NCBI GenBank assembly: GCA_902627335.1
Contig: CACOIV010000003.1
Location: 1 to 64,000 of the forward strand
Origin: an uncultured Prochlorococcus sp.
GTDB taxonomy: Bacteria; Cyanobacteriota; Cyanobacteriia; PCC-6307; Cyanobiaceae
Length of the DNA stretch: 64,000 nucleotides
Reading direction: 5' to 3'
The notes below the pieces were generated by a model. That model was given only the letters and a program-made list of their open reading frames with translations, made no database searches and had not been told where the DNA came from. The position numbers and the translations under genes were made by a program. Positions 18,668-29,348 of the stretch are shown one piece after another; position 1 is the first letter of the stretch; each line of letters begins with the position of its first letter.

Positions 18668-19774
18668 TTACTTAAGGTCCAAATCTTCATAAGTTTTCCA
18701 GAATAATTCCATTTGCTCTTTAGTTCCAATACTTACTCGGATTGATCCTTCAATATATTCTTTGTTACTCATATTTCTAATAAGTACCCCTCTTTTTCGC
18801 ATATCTTCTTCTAATTTATTTGGTTCTTTATTAGGCCACATTAGAAAATAATTGCCTCCACTAAAGTGGCTTCTTATATTTATTGTTTTGAATTTATTCA
18901 TAATCCATTTTCTCGCGTTTTTTACTTGTAAAACATAATTACTTATATATTCATAATCCTCGATTGCAGCTATTGCTGCAGTCACAGCAAAACTATTTAC
19001 ATCATATGGCCCAGTAACTTTTTTAATATATTGCATTATTTTTTGATTGCCAAATGCAAATCCTATTCTGAGTCCTGCTAATCCAGCAGTCTTTGATAAA
19101 GATTGTATAACTATAATATTTTTTGTATTTTTAAAATTAATTTTATTAAGGAGACTATCACCTTCAAATTTCTCATAAAGCTCATCAACAACTATCAAAG
19201 CTTCTTTATACCTTTGCGCTAAATCAATTATCTTTTCAGCCTTTAAAATTGTTCCAGTGGGATTATTCGGATTACATATAAAAATTAATTTAGGATTATA
19301 TTTTTTTATTTTATTTTCAAAATCTTTAATAGGGAATAAAAAATTATTTCCTTCATATGGAATTGTAATTATCTTCATTCCTTGTATTTCCGCACATGGA
19401 AAGTAATAGCCAAAAGTAGGATTAGTTGTTAAAAAGAATTTATTTTTTGCTCCAAAAGTATTAAATATCGCATTAATTGCAGCATCAGCCCCATTAAATA
19501 TTCCTATTTCTTCATAATCAAAATTCCCATAATTTTGATATTTTGTGCATAAAATTTTTTTAAGAAAATTATATTCTGGATAGACAGAAATCTCATTAAG
19601 TTTTATTGATTGAATTGCTTCATAAACTTTTGGACTTGGACCAAGTGTATTTTCATTAAAATCTAATCTCAATAATTTTCTTCTATCCTCCAATGGTGCA
19701 GAATAAGATTTCATATTAATAATCTCTTTTTTTGGCTCAGGATAAAAATTATTTATATTTTTAAATAAAGCCAT
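18668..19774 (-). CDS. hisC: Histidinol-phosphate aminotransferase family
   Basis: A class II PLP aminotransferase that converts imidazole-acetol phosphate to histidinol phosphate in histidine synthesis. LRLDFNENTLGPSPKV, ICNPNNPTGTI, VVDELYEKF and the PLP lysine in IQSLSKTAGLAGLRIGFAFG are visible. The length is about 368. The ATG at 19774 overlaps the argS stop as TGATG, so I prefer it to the in-frame GTG at 19777. A second HisC-like aminotransferase (CobD-like) is present at 33.5 kb, so substrate assignment is by family resemblance. Confidence 0.86.
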   Translation of the reverse strand: MALFKNINNFYPEPKKEIINMKSYSAPLEDRRKLLRLDFNENTLGPSPKVYEAIQSIKLNEISVYPEYNFLKKILCTKYQNYGNFDYEEIGIFNGADAAINAIFNTFGAKNKFFLTTNPTFGYYFPCAEIQGMKIITIPYEGNNFLFPIKDFENKIKKYNPKLIFICNPNNPTGTILKAEKIIDLAQRYKEALIVVDELYEKFEGDSLLNKINFKNTKNIIVIQSLSKTAGLAGLRIGFAFGNQKIMQYIKKVTGPYDVNSFAVTAAIAAIEDYEYISNYVLQVKNARKWIMNKFKTINIRSHFSGGNYFLMWPNKEPNKLEEDMRKRGVLIRNMSNKEYIEGSIRVSIGTKEQMELFWKTYEDLDLK

Positions 19775-21570
19775 CACATTCTTTCAAGAGTTTCAATACC
19801 AAGAATATTTAAACTTAATTTTAATGTCTTTTCAGTTAAGTAGCATAATAATAGTCTGGATTCTTTGATATTTTCTTCTGCTTGTAGAATACTTAATTTA
19901 TCATAAAATCTATTAAAAATTTGGCAGATTTCATATAAGTAATTACAAATTCTGTTAGGCATAAGTTCTTTTTCTGCAGAAATAATTATTTCATCAAATT
20001 GCAATAATTTCTTAATCAGTCTCCATTCCTGAATTTCATTAAATAATATTTTATCTAAATTTAATTCATCTTCTTTGAAATTATTTTTACGTTTTATTCC
20101 TGCAATCCTCACAACAGTATATAAAAGATAAGGCGCAGTATTGCCATTTAAAGCAAGCATTTTATCAAAACTAAACTGATAATTTGTAATTCTATTTTGG
20201 CTTAAATCAGCATATTTTACAGAACTTATTCCAATAATTTTTGAAGTATTTTCTATGAAATCATTGCTTTCTTTGCGATTTTCTTTTTCTAATCTAATCT
20301 TCAAATCTTTTTCTGCTCTTTTGATTGATTCATTTAATAAATCTTTAAGGCGAATCGTTTCACCCGCTCTTGTTTTTAGCTTTTTGCCATCAACACCTTG
20401 AACTAATCCAAAAGGGACATGGGTTACTTGGCAATTGTTTGGAATCCATTGTGCTTTTTCAGCAACTTGAAAAACAGCAGAAAAATGATTTGATTGACCT
20501 TGATCAGTTACGTATATTATTCGATATGCTCCATCTCCATAAGGTTCTTTATGAAATCTATATTTTAATGCTGCTAAATCAGTAGTAGCGTAGTTAAATC
20601 CCCCATCTTTTTTTTGAATTATTAGCGGTAATGGTTTACCTTCCTTGTTTTTCATGCCTTCTAAAAAGACACATTTAGCTTTTTGGTCTTCAACTATAAT
20701 ATTTTTAGCTTCCAGTTCTTGGACTATATTTTTTAAATATTTATTATAAAAAGACTCACCTCTTTCTTCAATTTTTATATTGAGAATATTATAAATACTA
20801 TTAAATTCTTTTCTTGATTGATTGCAAAGCAATTTCCATGCAGATATTGATTCTTTATTGCCTTGTTGAAGGTTAATTACTTCTTGTCTAGCTTTTGCCT
20901 GAAAATCAATATCATTATCAAATCTTTTTTTAGATGATTTATAGAATTCTACTAAGTCACCTAAATTAATATTTTCTGTACTTTTTAGTGCATCTGGAAA
21001 AACATCTTTTAAATGACTAATTAACATTCCAAATTGAGTCCCCCAATCTCCTACATGATTAATCCTGAGAACTTTAAACCCTCTAAATTCAAAAATTTTA
21101 GCTAATGAGTCTCCAATTATAGTAGATCTTAGATGTCCTACATGCATCTCTTTTGCGATATTTGGACTTGAAAAGTCAATAATTATTTTTTTTTCTTTTT
21201 CTATTTTTGGGACATTAAGTCTGTCAGATTTATAGTTTAAAATTAATTCATTTATAAAAATATCTTTTTTTAATTTTATATTTATGAATCCTGGACCTGC
21301 TATTTCTAAATCATCTACCATATTTGTAATAGCATCATTGGCTCTTATTAATTTTAAAATTTCTGATGCTATAACTCTAGGATTTTTCTTGCAAATCTTT
21401 GATAGCATTAGACTAACATTAGATTGGAAATCACCAAACTCTTCTTTAGTTGAGGCTACTAAAATATTTTTGCGAACCTTATCAAACTCCTCTAATTTAT
21501 TATTTAACTTAAGATAACTTAAGATGGAATCTTCAAAAACTTTTGTAAGTTTATTAAAGGTATGAATCAT
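19774..21570 (-). CDS. argS: Arginyl-tRNA synthetase
   Basis: A class I aminoacyl-tRNA synthetase that charges tRNA-Arg. The 598 residues carry the N-terminal ArgRS domain, the HIGH motif as HVGH ([12 protein letters not shown]), the arginine-site [14 protein letters not shown], and the anticodon-binding alpha-helical DALR domain at the C-terminus, beginning with the [12 protein letters not shown] region. Length is in the usual range. It is co-oriented with hisC, which overlaps its stop by one base. Confidence 0.97.
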   Translation of the reverse strand: MIHTFNKLTKVFEDSILSYLKLNNKLEEFDKVRKNILVASTKEEFGDFQSNVSLMLSKICKKNPRVIASEILKLIRANDAITNMVDDLEIAGPGFINIKLKKDIFINELILNYKSDRLNVPKIEKEKKIIIDFSSPNIAKEMHVGHLRSTIIGDSLAKIFEFRGFKVLRINHVGDWGTQFGMLISHLKDVFPDALKSTENINLGDLVEFYKSSKKRFDNDIDFQAKARQEVINLQQGNKESISAWKLLCNQSRKEFNSIYNILNIKIEERGESFYNKYLKNIVQELEAKNIIVEDQKAKCVFLEGMKNKEGKPLPLIIQKKDGGFNYATTDLAALKYRFHKEPYGDGAYRIIYVTDQGQSNHFSAVFQVAEKAQWIPNNCQVTHVPFGLVQGVDGKKLKTRAGETIRLKDLLNESIKRAEKDLKIRLEKENRKESNDFIENTSKIIGISSVKYADLSQNRITNYQFSFDKMLALNGNTAPYLLYTVVRIAGIKRKNNFKEDELNLDKILFNEIQEWRLIKKLLQFDEIIISAEKELMPNRICNYLYEICQIFNRFYDKLSILQAEENIKESRLLLCYLTEKTLKLSLNILGIETLERM

Positions 21571-21601
21571 GAAATATATCTAAAAATGATCTATTTATTA
21601 C

Positions 21602-22465
21602 TTAAATATAACGCATACTAAAATCAATCCACTTACTTTTTGTAACTGAAGAACTAGTTGAAATAAAATCTATACCTTCAATTAAATATTTATCAATTTC
21701 TAAGTGATTTATACCAGAAACTTCAATAATTAATTCCTTATTATTATTTTTTTTGTAAAGTCCTTTAGAAGTCATCCTTAATTCTTTTATAGATTTTCTT
21801 AGTAGGTCTGGATTTATTTCATCTAGTAAAATACTGTCTGCTCCTGCAACAATTGCTTCCTTAGCTTGTTCAATTGTCTCAGCTTCAATAATAATATGAG
21901 AAGTAAAAGGTATATTTTCTCTTAATTTCTTGACTGTATTTATTAAATTATCTGACCATGCGATATGGTTTTCTTTTATCATTGCAGCATCATAAAGACC
22001 CATCCGGTGGTTTATTCCACCACCGCATTTAAATGCATATTTTTCAAAAATTCTTAATCCTGGAGTAGTTTTCCTTGTATCGGCTAGTTTTATATCTGTA
22101 TTTTTTAGTTTTTCTACTATTTTATATGTAAATGATGCTACTCCTGAGAGATGCATAGCTATATTTAGAGCAGTTCTCTCCATTGATAAGAGGCTTATGG
22201 CTTTACCATTTAATTCAAGAATTATTTGATTTTTACTAAATTTTTCCCCATCAGCTATCAAAAAATTATATTCAATTTTTTTATCAATTTTATCAAATAA
22301 AAGTTTTAGTATTTCTACTCCGCAGAATATCCCATCCTCTTTAGCTATCCATTTTGCGTTTACTTTATCTTTTGTAATTGCATATTTAGTTAAATCACCT
22401 TTTCCAATATCTTCATCAATCCATTCATCTATTTTTTTTGAAATGTATGGTGTATTCCAATGCAC
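21602..22465 (-). CDS. nadC: Nicotinate-nucleotide pyrophosphorylase (carboxylating)
   Basis: NadC makes nicotinate mononucleotide from quinolinate and PRPP in NAD synthesis. DEDIGKGDLTKYA at the N-terminus, LADTRKTTPGLR with the substrate-binding Arg and Lys, KCGGGINHRMGLYDAAMIKENH, and IIIEAETIEQAKEA are family signatures. Length 287 is typical. GTG at 22465 is the start. It lies downstream of mnmE (58 bases) and upstream of argS (31 bases) on the same strand. Confidence 0.96.
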   Translation of the reverse strand: MHWNTPYISKKIDEWIDEDIGKGDLTKYAITKDKVNAKWIAKEDGIFCGVEILKLLFDKIDKKIEYNFLIADGEKFSKNQIILELNGKAISLLSMERTALNIAMHLSGVASFTYKIVEKLKNTDIKLADTRKTTPGLRIFEKYAFKCGGGINHRMGLYDAAMIKENHIAWSDNLINTVKKLRENIPFTSHIIIEAETIEQAKEAIVAGADSILLDEINPDLLRKSIKELRMTSKGLYKKNNNKELIIEVSGINHLEIDKYLIEGIDFISTSSSVTKSKWIDFSMRYI

Positions 22466-22523
22466 GATTAAAATTTAATGAGATATATTTTCTAAACTAT
22501 TCTAGCCTTTTAAGTACTATTAT

Positions 22524-23906
22524 TTATTTTCCAATACAAAATTTAGAAAATATATTATCAAGTAATTGTTCATTTAATTCTTCACCAGTTAACTTTGATA
22601 AGTTTTTAATACTATCTCTTAGTTCAATTGAGAGAAGATCAAATGGTAATTTATTTTTTATTATCTGTTTAGTATCATTTAGATTTTTTAAAGAACTAAT
22701 TAGATTTGATAATTGTCTATCATTTAAAAAGATTTCGATATTTTCAGATTTTTCAGAACTACATTTTTTAATTATTTCATTAATAAGTTTTTGTTCTCCT
22801 TTCTTATTTTTAATGCTCATATAAATTGTATTTCGACATTGATTATTTGATTCTGAAAAATTTTTTTCTACAATATCTAATTTATTACCAATTAAAGTAA
22901 TTAATTTTTGATTAGGAATTTTCTTTATTATTTTTTCATCCTCCAAATCAAGCCCTTTTTCAATATCAAATATATAAATTATATAATCGGCTTTTTTTAT
23001 CATCTCTAAGCTTTTGCTAATACCAATATTTTCTATGATCCCTTTTGTTTCTCTTATTCCAGCAGTATCTATTATTTTTATTGGGATATTATGTATTGTT
23101 AAATCCACTTCTATAATATCTCTTGTGGTTCCTGGAATATTAGTAACAATTGCTTTGTCTTGTTTAGAAAGTAAATTTAATAAAGAACTTTTACCTGCAT
23201 TTGTTTTCCCAATTAAAGCTATAGAAATACCATTATGAATATGTGAATTTCTTTTTTGGGTTTCAACTAAAGAATTAATTTCATTTTTAATTTTGTTTAA
23301 ATTTTTTTCAAATTTTATATAGTCGAAATCTTTAAAATCCTCTTCAAAATCTACCCTAGCTTCAATTTCTGCGAGTTGTTCTATTAGATTATTTTTTATT
23401 GAATCTATTTTTTCTTTAATTAGTCCTTTTACTCCATTGAAGGCTAATTCTGCAGATCTAACATTTTTTGAACTTATAAGTTGATTAATTGATTCTGCTT
23501 GAGTTAAATCAATTTTCCCATTAAGAAAAGCTCTTTGACTAAATTCTCCATGATTAGCTAATCTTATTTTCCCTGTTTTTATCAGTAATTCTAAAATTCT
23601 GTTTACTACAATAATTCCTCCATGACAATGTATCTCAACAATATCTTCTCCCGTAAAGCTATTAGGAGATTTCATAACTAAAACTAAAATTTCATCTAAA
23701 TATTTATTTTCGGAAATATCTTTAGCAAATCCATGGAAAACTCTATGGGTTTTCCATGCAAACTTTGATTTTGTTTCAATAATTGTCTTGCATATTTGAA
23801 TTGAATCTGCGCCCGATATTCTAATGACCGCAATTCCACCTTCACCAATATTGATTGCAGTAGCAATTGCTGCAATTGTATCTTCCGTAGTAATTATTGA
23901 GTTCAT
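22524..23906 (-). CDS. mnmE: tRNA modification GTPase MnmE (TrmE)
   Basis: MnmE works with MnmG to add the (carboxymethyl)aminomethyl group at wobble uridine 34 of tRNAs. The order is N-terminal folate-binding domain, helical domain, an inserted G domain ([16 protein letters not shown] as G1, DTAGIRET as G3, GNKLD as G4), and the C-terminal helical tail ending CIGK, whose cysteine is essential in the family. The conserved start [17 protein letters not shown] places the ATG at 23906; an in-frame GTG at 23912 is less likely. mnmG is not in the window. Confidence 0.96.
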   Translation of the reverse strand: MNSIITTEDTIAAIATAINIGEGGIAVIRISGADSIQICKTIIETKSKFAWKTHRVFHGFAKDISENKYLDEILVLVMKSPNSFTGEDIVEIHCHGGIIVVNRILELLIKTGKIRLANHGEFSQRAFLNGKIDLTQAESINQLISSKNVRSAELAFNGVKGLIKEKIDSIKNNLIEQLAEIEARVDFEEDFKDFDYIKFEKNLNKIKNEINSLVETQKRNSHIHNGISIALIGKTNAGKSSLLNLLSKQDKAIVTNIPGTTRDIIEVDLTIHNIPIKIIDTAGIRETKGIIENIGISKSLEMIKKADYIIYIFDIEKGLDLEDEKIIKKIPNQKLITLIGNKLDIVEKNFSESNNQCRNTIYMSIKNKKGEQKLINEIIKKCSSEKSENIEIFLNDRQLSNLISSLKNLNDTKQIIKNKLPFDLLSIELRDSIKNLSKLTGEELNEQLLDNIFSKFCIGK

Positions 23907-23968
23907 TCTCACTTTGTATAAGATATTTAAGTAAGATAGATCTAAAAATCTGATCTTAGTTTTAATTG

Positions 23969-24418
23969 ATGAAATTAATAAAAGATTTAAATTTTAAAAA
24001 AATTCTATCACTATTTTTGGAACAAAATGGTAGTCCTTTTTTTAATGCAAAAGGAATAGCTTTTGGTGTTTTTAGTGGATGTTTTCCTTTTTTTGGCTTT
24101 CAAACTTTACTAGGGGTATTTCTTGCACAAATAGGCAGAGGTAATATTGTTTTAGCAGCTATTGGAACTTGGGTCAGTAATCCTTTTACATATATACCAC
24201 TTTATCTTTTCAATTATAAATTAGGAGCATTTGTTTTACGAAATCCAGAAAATATAATAATCCAACCTAACTTAATTAAAGAAGATTTTTGGGGTCAGGG
24301 TTGGTTTTTTACCTCAAGATTAATTATGGGCTCTTCATTAGTAGGATTATTGTTGGGGCTTGTTTCTGGATTACTAGCTTATCTTTTTTATAAAAAGAAA
24401 TACAAAAATCTAATTTGA
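23969..24418 (+). CDS. DUF2062 membrane protein
   Basis: About 149 residues with two or three hydrophobic segments. The DUF2062 signature is visible as [31 protein letters not shown] followed by [25 protein letters not shown]. The family is of unknown biochemical function and sits in the inner membrane. I start it at the ATG at 23969, immediately after an in-frame TTG. It converges on the relA/spoT gene with nine bases between the stops. Confidence 0.88.
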   Translation: MKLIKDLNFKKILSLFLEQNGSPFFNAKGIAFGVFSGCFPFFGFQTLLGVFLAQIGRGNIVLAAIGTWVSNPFTYIPLYLFNYKLGAFVLRNPENIIIQPNLIKEDFWGQGWFFTSRLIMGSSLVGLLLGLVSGLLAYLFYKKKYKNLI

Positions 24419-24427
24419 TTATTTTTA

Positions 24428-26740
24428 TTATTTTGTTAATTCAACTCTAGCAATATCAATAACATCTGCCATTGATTTAATTTGATCCATTGTTTTATTT
24501 AACTGGTTAGAACTTTCCAACTCAACGCAAAGATTTATTATTGCAGGTTTTCCAAATGCTGTTTTCACACTTGCATCACTTACGTTAATCCCTTTATCAG
24601 ATAAACGCATCAATATATCTTTTAAGACTCCTACCCTATCTATTACTTCTATTCTTAATTGTATTGGAAACTTATTATTTTTAATTTTATTATTGTCATT
24701 CCATCCAACTGGGAGTCTTCTTTCTACAGGAATATTATTTATATTTTCGCACTCTATCCTATGAATTGTTATACCATGATTACCTAATGATACGGCTCCA
24801 ATTATTTCTTCGCCCGGTAAAGGACTACAGCATTTACCAATTCTAAAGTCAAGACCTTCAATTCCTGAAATAGGAGATTTTGGAGTATTTTGGGACTCAG
24901 ATTTGTTTGAAATATATTTCTCTTTAAGATTCTGAGTAATTGAGATATTAGTTTCATTCTCAATTTTTTCAGTGTTTACTTTAATTTCTTCTCTCAATCT
25001 ATTCAGTACTTGATGTAATGTTAATCCTCCAAATCCTAAAGATGCCAGTATGTCTTCAGTAGATTTTAAATTACATCTTTGAGCAACTTTTTTCATGGCT
25101 TCACTTGACATTAATGCTTCAAATCCATTTTTCCCAACTTCCTTCTCTAATAAATCTTTGCCTCTTTTTATAGTTTCATCTCTATGACTTTTTTTATACC
25201 ATTGCCTAATCCTATTTTTAGCAGTAGGAGTAACTACAAAATTTAACCAATCTAAGCTAGGACTGGCATTATTACTAGTTAATATTTCAATAAAATCACC
25301 GTTATTAAGTTTAGTGGAAAGAGGAGATAATTTTTCGTTAATTCTTATTCCACTACAATGATTACCTACTTCAGAATGAATTCTATAAGCAAAATCAATA
25401 GCAGTAGATCCCTTTCTTAAGCCTACTACATCTCCTTTAGGAGTGATAACAAAAACTTCTTCGTCAAATAGATCTTCTTTAATAGAAGCTAAATAATCAT
25501 TATGGTCTTTTTCAGTTCCTTCCTCTTGCCATTCTACTAACTGTCTGAACCAATTAAATCTTTCAGCTTTGCCAATAGCAGGAGATCCTCCTTCCTTATA
25601 TTTCCAATGTGCGGCGATTCCAAATTCTGCAACTTGATGCATTTCGCTAGTTCTAATTTGGATCTCAACTGGCCTAAATCTTCCAATAACAGATGTATGT
25701 AGAGATTGGTATCCATTAGGTTTTGGTAATCCAATATAGTCTTTAAATCTCCCTGGTATTGGTTTGAAAGTATCATGGACAACTGCTAAAGCTCGATAAC
25801 AATATTCAGTATTAGATGTAATTATTCTAAGTGCAGCAACATCATAAATTTCGTGGAATTGTTTTTGTTGCCTTTTCATTTTGCTCCATATCCCATAAAG
25901 ATGTTTTGGCCTACCTTTAATCTCAAAATTGGTTAATCCTGCATGAAGTAAATTATTTTTTATGAGATTTAAGGTTTCATCTAATCTTTTTTCTCTATCA
26001 CTCCTTTTAATTGCAATTTGGTTCTTCAAAGTCTCATATGCTTCTGGTTCAAGAAATTTAAAAGCTAAATCCTCTAATTCCCATTTAAATCTATTTATAC
26101 CTAACCTATTGGCTAATGGAGCATAAATTTCTTTAGTTTCCTTAGCAATTCTTTGTTGTCTCTCTTCATTTAGCCATTCAATTGTCCTCATATTATGAAG
26201 TCGATCAGCAAGTTTAACGAGAACAACTCTTATATCACTTGCCATTGATAGAAACATTTTTCTAAGATTTTCTGCCTGAGCTTCAGTTCTATTATTGAAA
26301 TGAATACCTCCCAATTTTGTTACGCCTTCAACTAGTATTTTTATTTCTGAACCAAAATTTTCTTCAATATAATTTAGTTCAATACCAGTATCTTCGACAA
26401 CATCATGAAGAAGACCAGCAGCAATAACAGAAGGGCTAGATCCAATCTCTTTTAATAATCCTGCCACTGCAATTGGATGAATGATATATGGTTCACCACT
26501 TGCTCTTATTTGTCCATCGTGTGCTTCATAAGCTAATTTAAATGCTTTTGCTATTAATCTTTGATTACTATATTTATCTGAGTTAGTATTATCTGATTTA
26601 AGAAGATTATCCTCTAGCCATAAAGGCAATTTAACTTTATATATAGAAGATTCACTTTCATATTTTTTATTTTCAGGCAAAATGGATTGTGAAACCTTTG
26701 GTTTCTTTTTCTCGTTTGAATTTGTTTGTATTTCAAACAT
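24428..26740 (-). CDS. spoT: Bifunctional (p)ppGpp synthetase/hydrolase (Rel/SpoT family)
   Basis: The stringent-response enzyme that makes and degrades (p)ppGpp. In order the 770 residues hold an HD hydrolase domain (GLLHDVVEDTG, with KLADRLHNMRT), the nucleotidyltransferase synthetase domain (RFKDYIGLPKPNGYQSLHTSV), a TGS domain (VFVITPKGDVVGLRKGSTAIDFAYRIHSEVG), a zinc-finger-like region (GKCCSPLPGEEI), and a C-terminal ACT domain (RIEVIDRVGVLKDIL). The HD and synthetase residues look intact, so both activities are likely. It is divergent from the ABC gene at 26798. Confidence 0.95.
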   Translation of the reverse strand: MFEIQTNSNEKKKPKVSQSILPENKKYESESSIYKVKLPLWLEDNLLKSDNTNSDKYSNQRLIAKAFKLAYEAHDGQIRASGEPYIIHPIAVAGLLKEIGSSPSVIAAGLLHDVVEDTGIELNYIEENFGSEIKILVEGVTKLGGIHFNNRTEAQAENLRKMFLSMASDIRVVLVKLADRLHNMRTIEWLNEERQQRIAKETKEIYAPLANRLGINRFKWELEDLAFKFLEPEAYETLKNQIAIKRSDREKRLDETLNLIKNNLLHAGLTNFEIKGRPKHLYGIWSKMKRQQKQFHEIYDVAALRIITSNTEYCYRALAVVHDTFKPIPGRFKDYIGLPKPNGYQSLHTSVIGRFRPVEIQIRTSEMHQVAEFGIAAHWKYKEGGSPAIGKAERFNWFRQLVEWQEEGTEKDHNDYLASIKEDLFDEEVFVITPKGDVVGLRKGSTAIDFAYRIHSEVGNHCSGIRINEKLSPLSTKLNNGDFIEILTSNNASPSLDWLNFVVTPTAKNRIRQWYKKSHRDETIKRGKDLLEKEVGKNGFEALMSSEAMKKVAQRCNLKSTEDILASLGFGGLTLHQVLNRLREEIKVNTEKIENETNISITQNLKEKYISNKSESQNTPKSPISGIEGLDFRIGKCCSPLPGEEIIGAVSLGNHGITIHRIECENINNIPVERRLPVGWNDNNKIKNNKFPIQLRIEVIDRVGVLKDILMRLSDKGINVSDASVKTAFGKPAIINLCVELESSNQLNKTMDQIKSMADVIDIARVELTK

Positions 26741-26797
26741 AGAGGAATTTGCCTTTAATTTAGTTTATTTACTCCTGGTAAAGTTTGCTACAAAATC

Positions 26798-28396
26798 ATG
26801 AATTTAAAAGCAAGAAATATTGTTGAAGCAAATAATTTAACAATTATTTATCCGTCAAATAATAAGTCAGTATTAAGGAATTTTAATTTAAAAATTAATA
26901 AGAATGAGCACATGGCAATAATAGGAGAGTCTGGATGTGGAAAAAGTACTTTTGCTAAATCAATAGTTCAAATGCTCCCACCAAATACCATTTGTGAAGG
27001 TGATTTGATTGTAGATAGGAAGGATTTAAGAAAAATAAATAAAAAAGAATTAATGATTTTCAGACGAACAAGAATTGGTTTTATTTATCAGGATTCAATT
27101 CAAAAGTTAAATCCTTTAATGACAGTTGGAGATCATTTATACGAATTGTTGAAAATACATTTGCCATCAAAATCAAATAAATATATTTCCCAAATTGTGA
27201 AAGAAACATTTAATAAAGTAGGAATAGAGAAAAATCGTTTAAAATCTTTCCCTCATGAGTTTAGTGGCGGAATGAGGCAAAGGGTTTGTATTGCCTTGGC
27301 AATTGCATTAAAACCAAATTTATTAATAGCTGATGAACCTACCACAAGTCTTGATAGTAATAATAGTTATGAGATTATGAACCAAATTTTATCTTTATGT
27401 AATCAAAATGGTAGTACTCTTATTTTAATAAGTCATGATATAAATCTTGCAGCTAAGTGGTGTAAAAAAATAGCGATAATAAATGATGGTTCAGTTGTAG
27501 AAGAAGGTAATATAAAGGATGTTTTAAAGTCTCCTCAATCATTCATTGGTAAAAAATTAGTTGAGTCATCTTCTAGATTATTGGAATATGATATTAAATC
27601 ATATAAAAACAAGTATCCAATTCTTGAAGTAATAAATTTAAGATATTGGTTTAAGTTGAATTCATCTATATTAAGACCAAAATGGAACAAAGCTATCAAT
27701 GAAGTTAGCTTTAAGTTATTCCATAACGAAACTCTTGGAATAGTAGGTAAATCTGGGAGTGGCAAAAGTACTCTAGGAAAAGCGCTTGTTGGTTTGATAA
27801 ATAAACGAGGTGGAGAGATTAGATTTTTAAGAGATTATTCAAATATGAAAGGCAGTTTCAAAGTAAATAAGGCGAAAAATATACAAATGATTTTTCAAGA
27901 CCCTTTTTCAAGTTTAAATCCCAAAATGAAAATAAAAGATATCTTAGGGGATGTCTATTCTATTCATAAAAAAGCAAATAATTTAAAGATGTCTAAAGAG
28001 CGCGATCAATTACTATCAAAATTGAATTTACCAAATAATGATTCTTTTCTTAATTCGTATCCACATCAACTATCTGGCGGGCAATTACAAAGAATTGCAA
28101 TAGCAAGATCTTTATTAATTCAACCAAAAATATTAATTTGCGATGAAAGTGTAAATATGCTTGATGCTTGTGTAAAAATCGATATTCTTCATTTACTAAG
28201 GCAATTGCAAATAGAGATGAACTTAACAATTATTTTCATAACACATGATTTGAGTTTAGCTAAAAGATTTTGTAACAGATTGCTAGTAATCAGTAATGGT
28301 AAAATTGTTGAAGAAGGAAATTCTCTGGAAATTTTCAAGAATCCTAAACATAAAGTTACTAAAAATCTGTTAGAAAGTAGCCTAAATATCAATTAG
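26798..28396 (+). CDS. ABC transporter ATPase with two fused ATP-binding domains (oligopeptide/nickel type)
   Basis: A 532-residue protein with two complete ABC domains. The first has Walker A GESGCGKST, signature FSGGMRQR and Walker B LLIADEPTT; the second has [17 protein letters not shown] and ILICDESVN. The order and the tail motifs (IVEEGNSLEIFKNPKH) match fused DppD-DppF or GsiA-like ATPases that power peptide, glutathione or nickel import. No permease or binding-protein gene is near, so partners and substrate are unknown. Its end overlaps the stop of the convergent rluD by eight bases. Confidence 0.9.
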   Translation: MNLKARNIVEANNLTIIYPSNNKSVLRNFNLKINKNEHMAIIGESGCGKSTFAKSIVQMLPPNTICEGDLIVDRKDLRKINKKELMIFRRTRIGFIYQDSIQKLNPLMTVGDHLYELLKIHLPSKSNKYISQIVKETFNKVGIEKNRLKSFPHEFSGGMRQRVCIALAIALKPNLLIADEPTTSLDSNNSYEIMNQILSLCNQNGSTLILISHDINLAAKWCKKIAIINDGSVVEEGNIKDVLKSPQSFIGKKLVESSSRLLEYDIKSYKNKYPILEVINLRYWFKLNSSILRPKWNKAINEVSFKLFHNETLGIVGKSGSGKSTLGKALVGLINKRGGEIRFLRDYSNMKGSFKVNKAKNIQMIFQDPFSSLNPKMKIKDILGDVYSIHKKANNLKMSKERDQLLSKLNLPNNDSFLNSYPHQLSGGQLQRIAIARSLLIQPKILICDESVNMLDACVKIDILHLLRQLQIEMNLTIIFITHDLSLAKRFCNRLLVISNGKIVEEGNSLEIFKNPKHKVTKNLLESSLNIN

Positions 28397-29348
28397 TTTT
28401 GCTTATAACCTTTATTAATTTTTGAAATTCTAGAGGTAATTCTGCTTCGAACATCATATTTTCGCCATGTATGGGATGAATCAGACCTAATTTGTTTGCA
28501 TGCAATGCCTGACCTTTTAAATTGCAGGGAAGCTTTTTACATCTCCCATAAAGTGGGTCTCCCACTATTGGATGCTTAATAAAAGAGCAATGTACTCTTA
28601 TTTGATGTGTTCTTCCAGTTTCTAATTTAAAACTCATAAGAGAGTAGTTCCCAAATTTTTCAACTAGTTTCCAATTTGTGCATGCATATTTACCCGAATT
28701 CTCATCAACTACAGTATATTTTTTTCGATCATTGGGGTGCCTTCCTATGTTTCCAATTATTTTACCTTCAGATGTATTAGGTGCTCCGTGAATAATTGCA
28801 AGATAATTTCTCGAAGCTATTTTATTTTTTATCTGCATCTGTAAATTGACTAATGATTCCTGATCTTTTGCTACAACCATGCATCCAGAAGTATCTTTAT
28901 CTAATCTATGAACAATCCCAGGTCTTAACTTTCCATTGATTCCTGGTAAGTTTTTACAATGAGCTAATAAACCATTAACTAAAGTTCCAGATTTATGCCC
29001 TGGAGCAGGATGAACTGTTAAGCCTGATTGCTTATTAATAACAATAATATGTTTATCTTCAAATAAAATATCAAGAAGCATTCTTTCAGCTTTTAGATAA
29101 GGAAGTGGTTCAGGGGGCGGCAACCAAATTTGCACATTATCGCCTTTTTTTAATGGAGTCTTTGACTTTGCTGTCTTATAGTTTATTAATACGAGTCCAG
29201 AATTGATGAATTTTTGGATGCTTGATCGACTTTGTTCAGGTCTTTGGTCTACTAACCAACGATCTAATCTCATTGGTAGGTCATAGTAATAGGTTATTTC
29301 AATCAGTTCGCCTTCTCCTAAACCAAATTGATTGTTTTCTAAATTCAT
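28389..29348 (-). CDS. Large-subunit rRNA pseudouridine synthase, RluD/RluA family
   Basis: About 319 residues: an N-terminal S4 RNA-binding domain (RLDRWLVDQRPEQSRSSIQKFINSG) and a catalytic domain with the active-site HRLDKDTSG and later KLETGRTHQIRVH. These modify uridines of 23S rRNA; the exact sites for RluD versus RluC cannot be told from sequence. The ATG at 29348 overlaps the rbgA stop as ATGA, so I prefer it to an in-frame TTG at 29366. It is coupled to rbgA, giving an operon devoted to 50S assembly. Confidence 0.92.
   Translation of the reverse strand: MNLENNQFGLGEGELIEITYYYDLPMRLDRWLVDQRPEQSRSSIQKFINSGLVLINYKTAKSKTPLKKGDNVQIWLPPPEPLPYLKAERMLLDILFEDKHIIVINKQSGLTVHPAPGHKSGTLVNGLLAHCKNLPGINGKLRPGIVHRLDKDTSGCMVVAKDQESLVNLQMQIKNKIASRNYLAIIHGAPNTSEGKIIGNIGRHPNDRKKYTVVDENSGKYACTNWKLVEKFGNYSLMSFKLETGRTHQIRVHCSFIKHPIVGDPLYGRCKKLPCNLKGQALHANKLGLIHPIHGENMMFEAELPLEFQKLIKVISKTN

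Noticed and set aside
26798-28396. Multidrug export ABC system
   Set aside because: The motifs and domain order match peptide/nickel-import ATPases, and there is no membrane domain in the protein or nearby.
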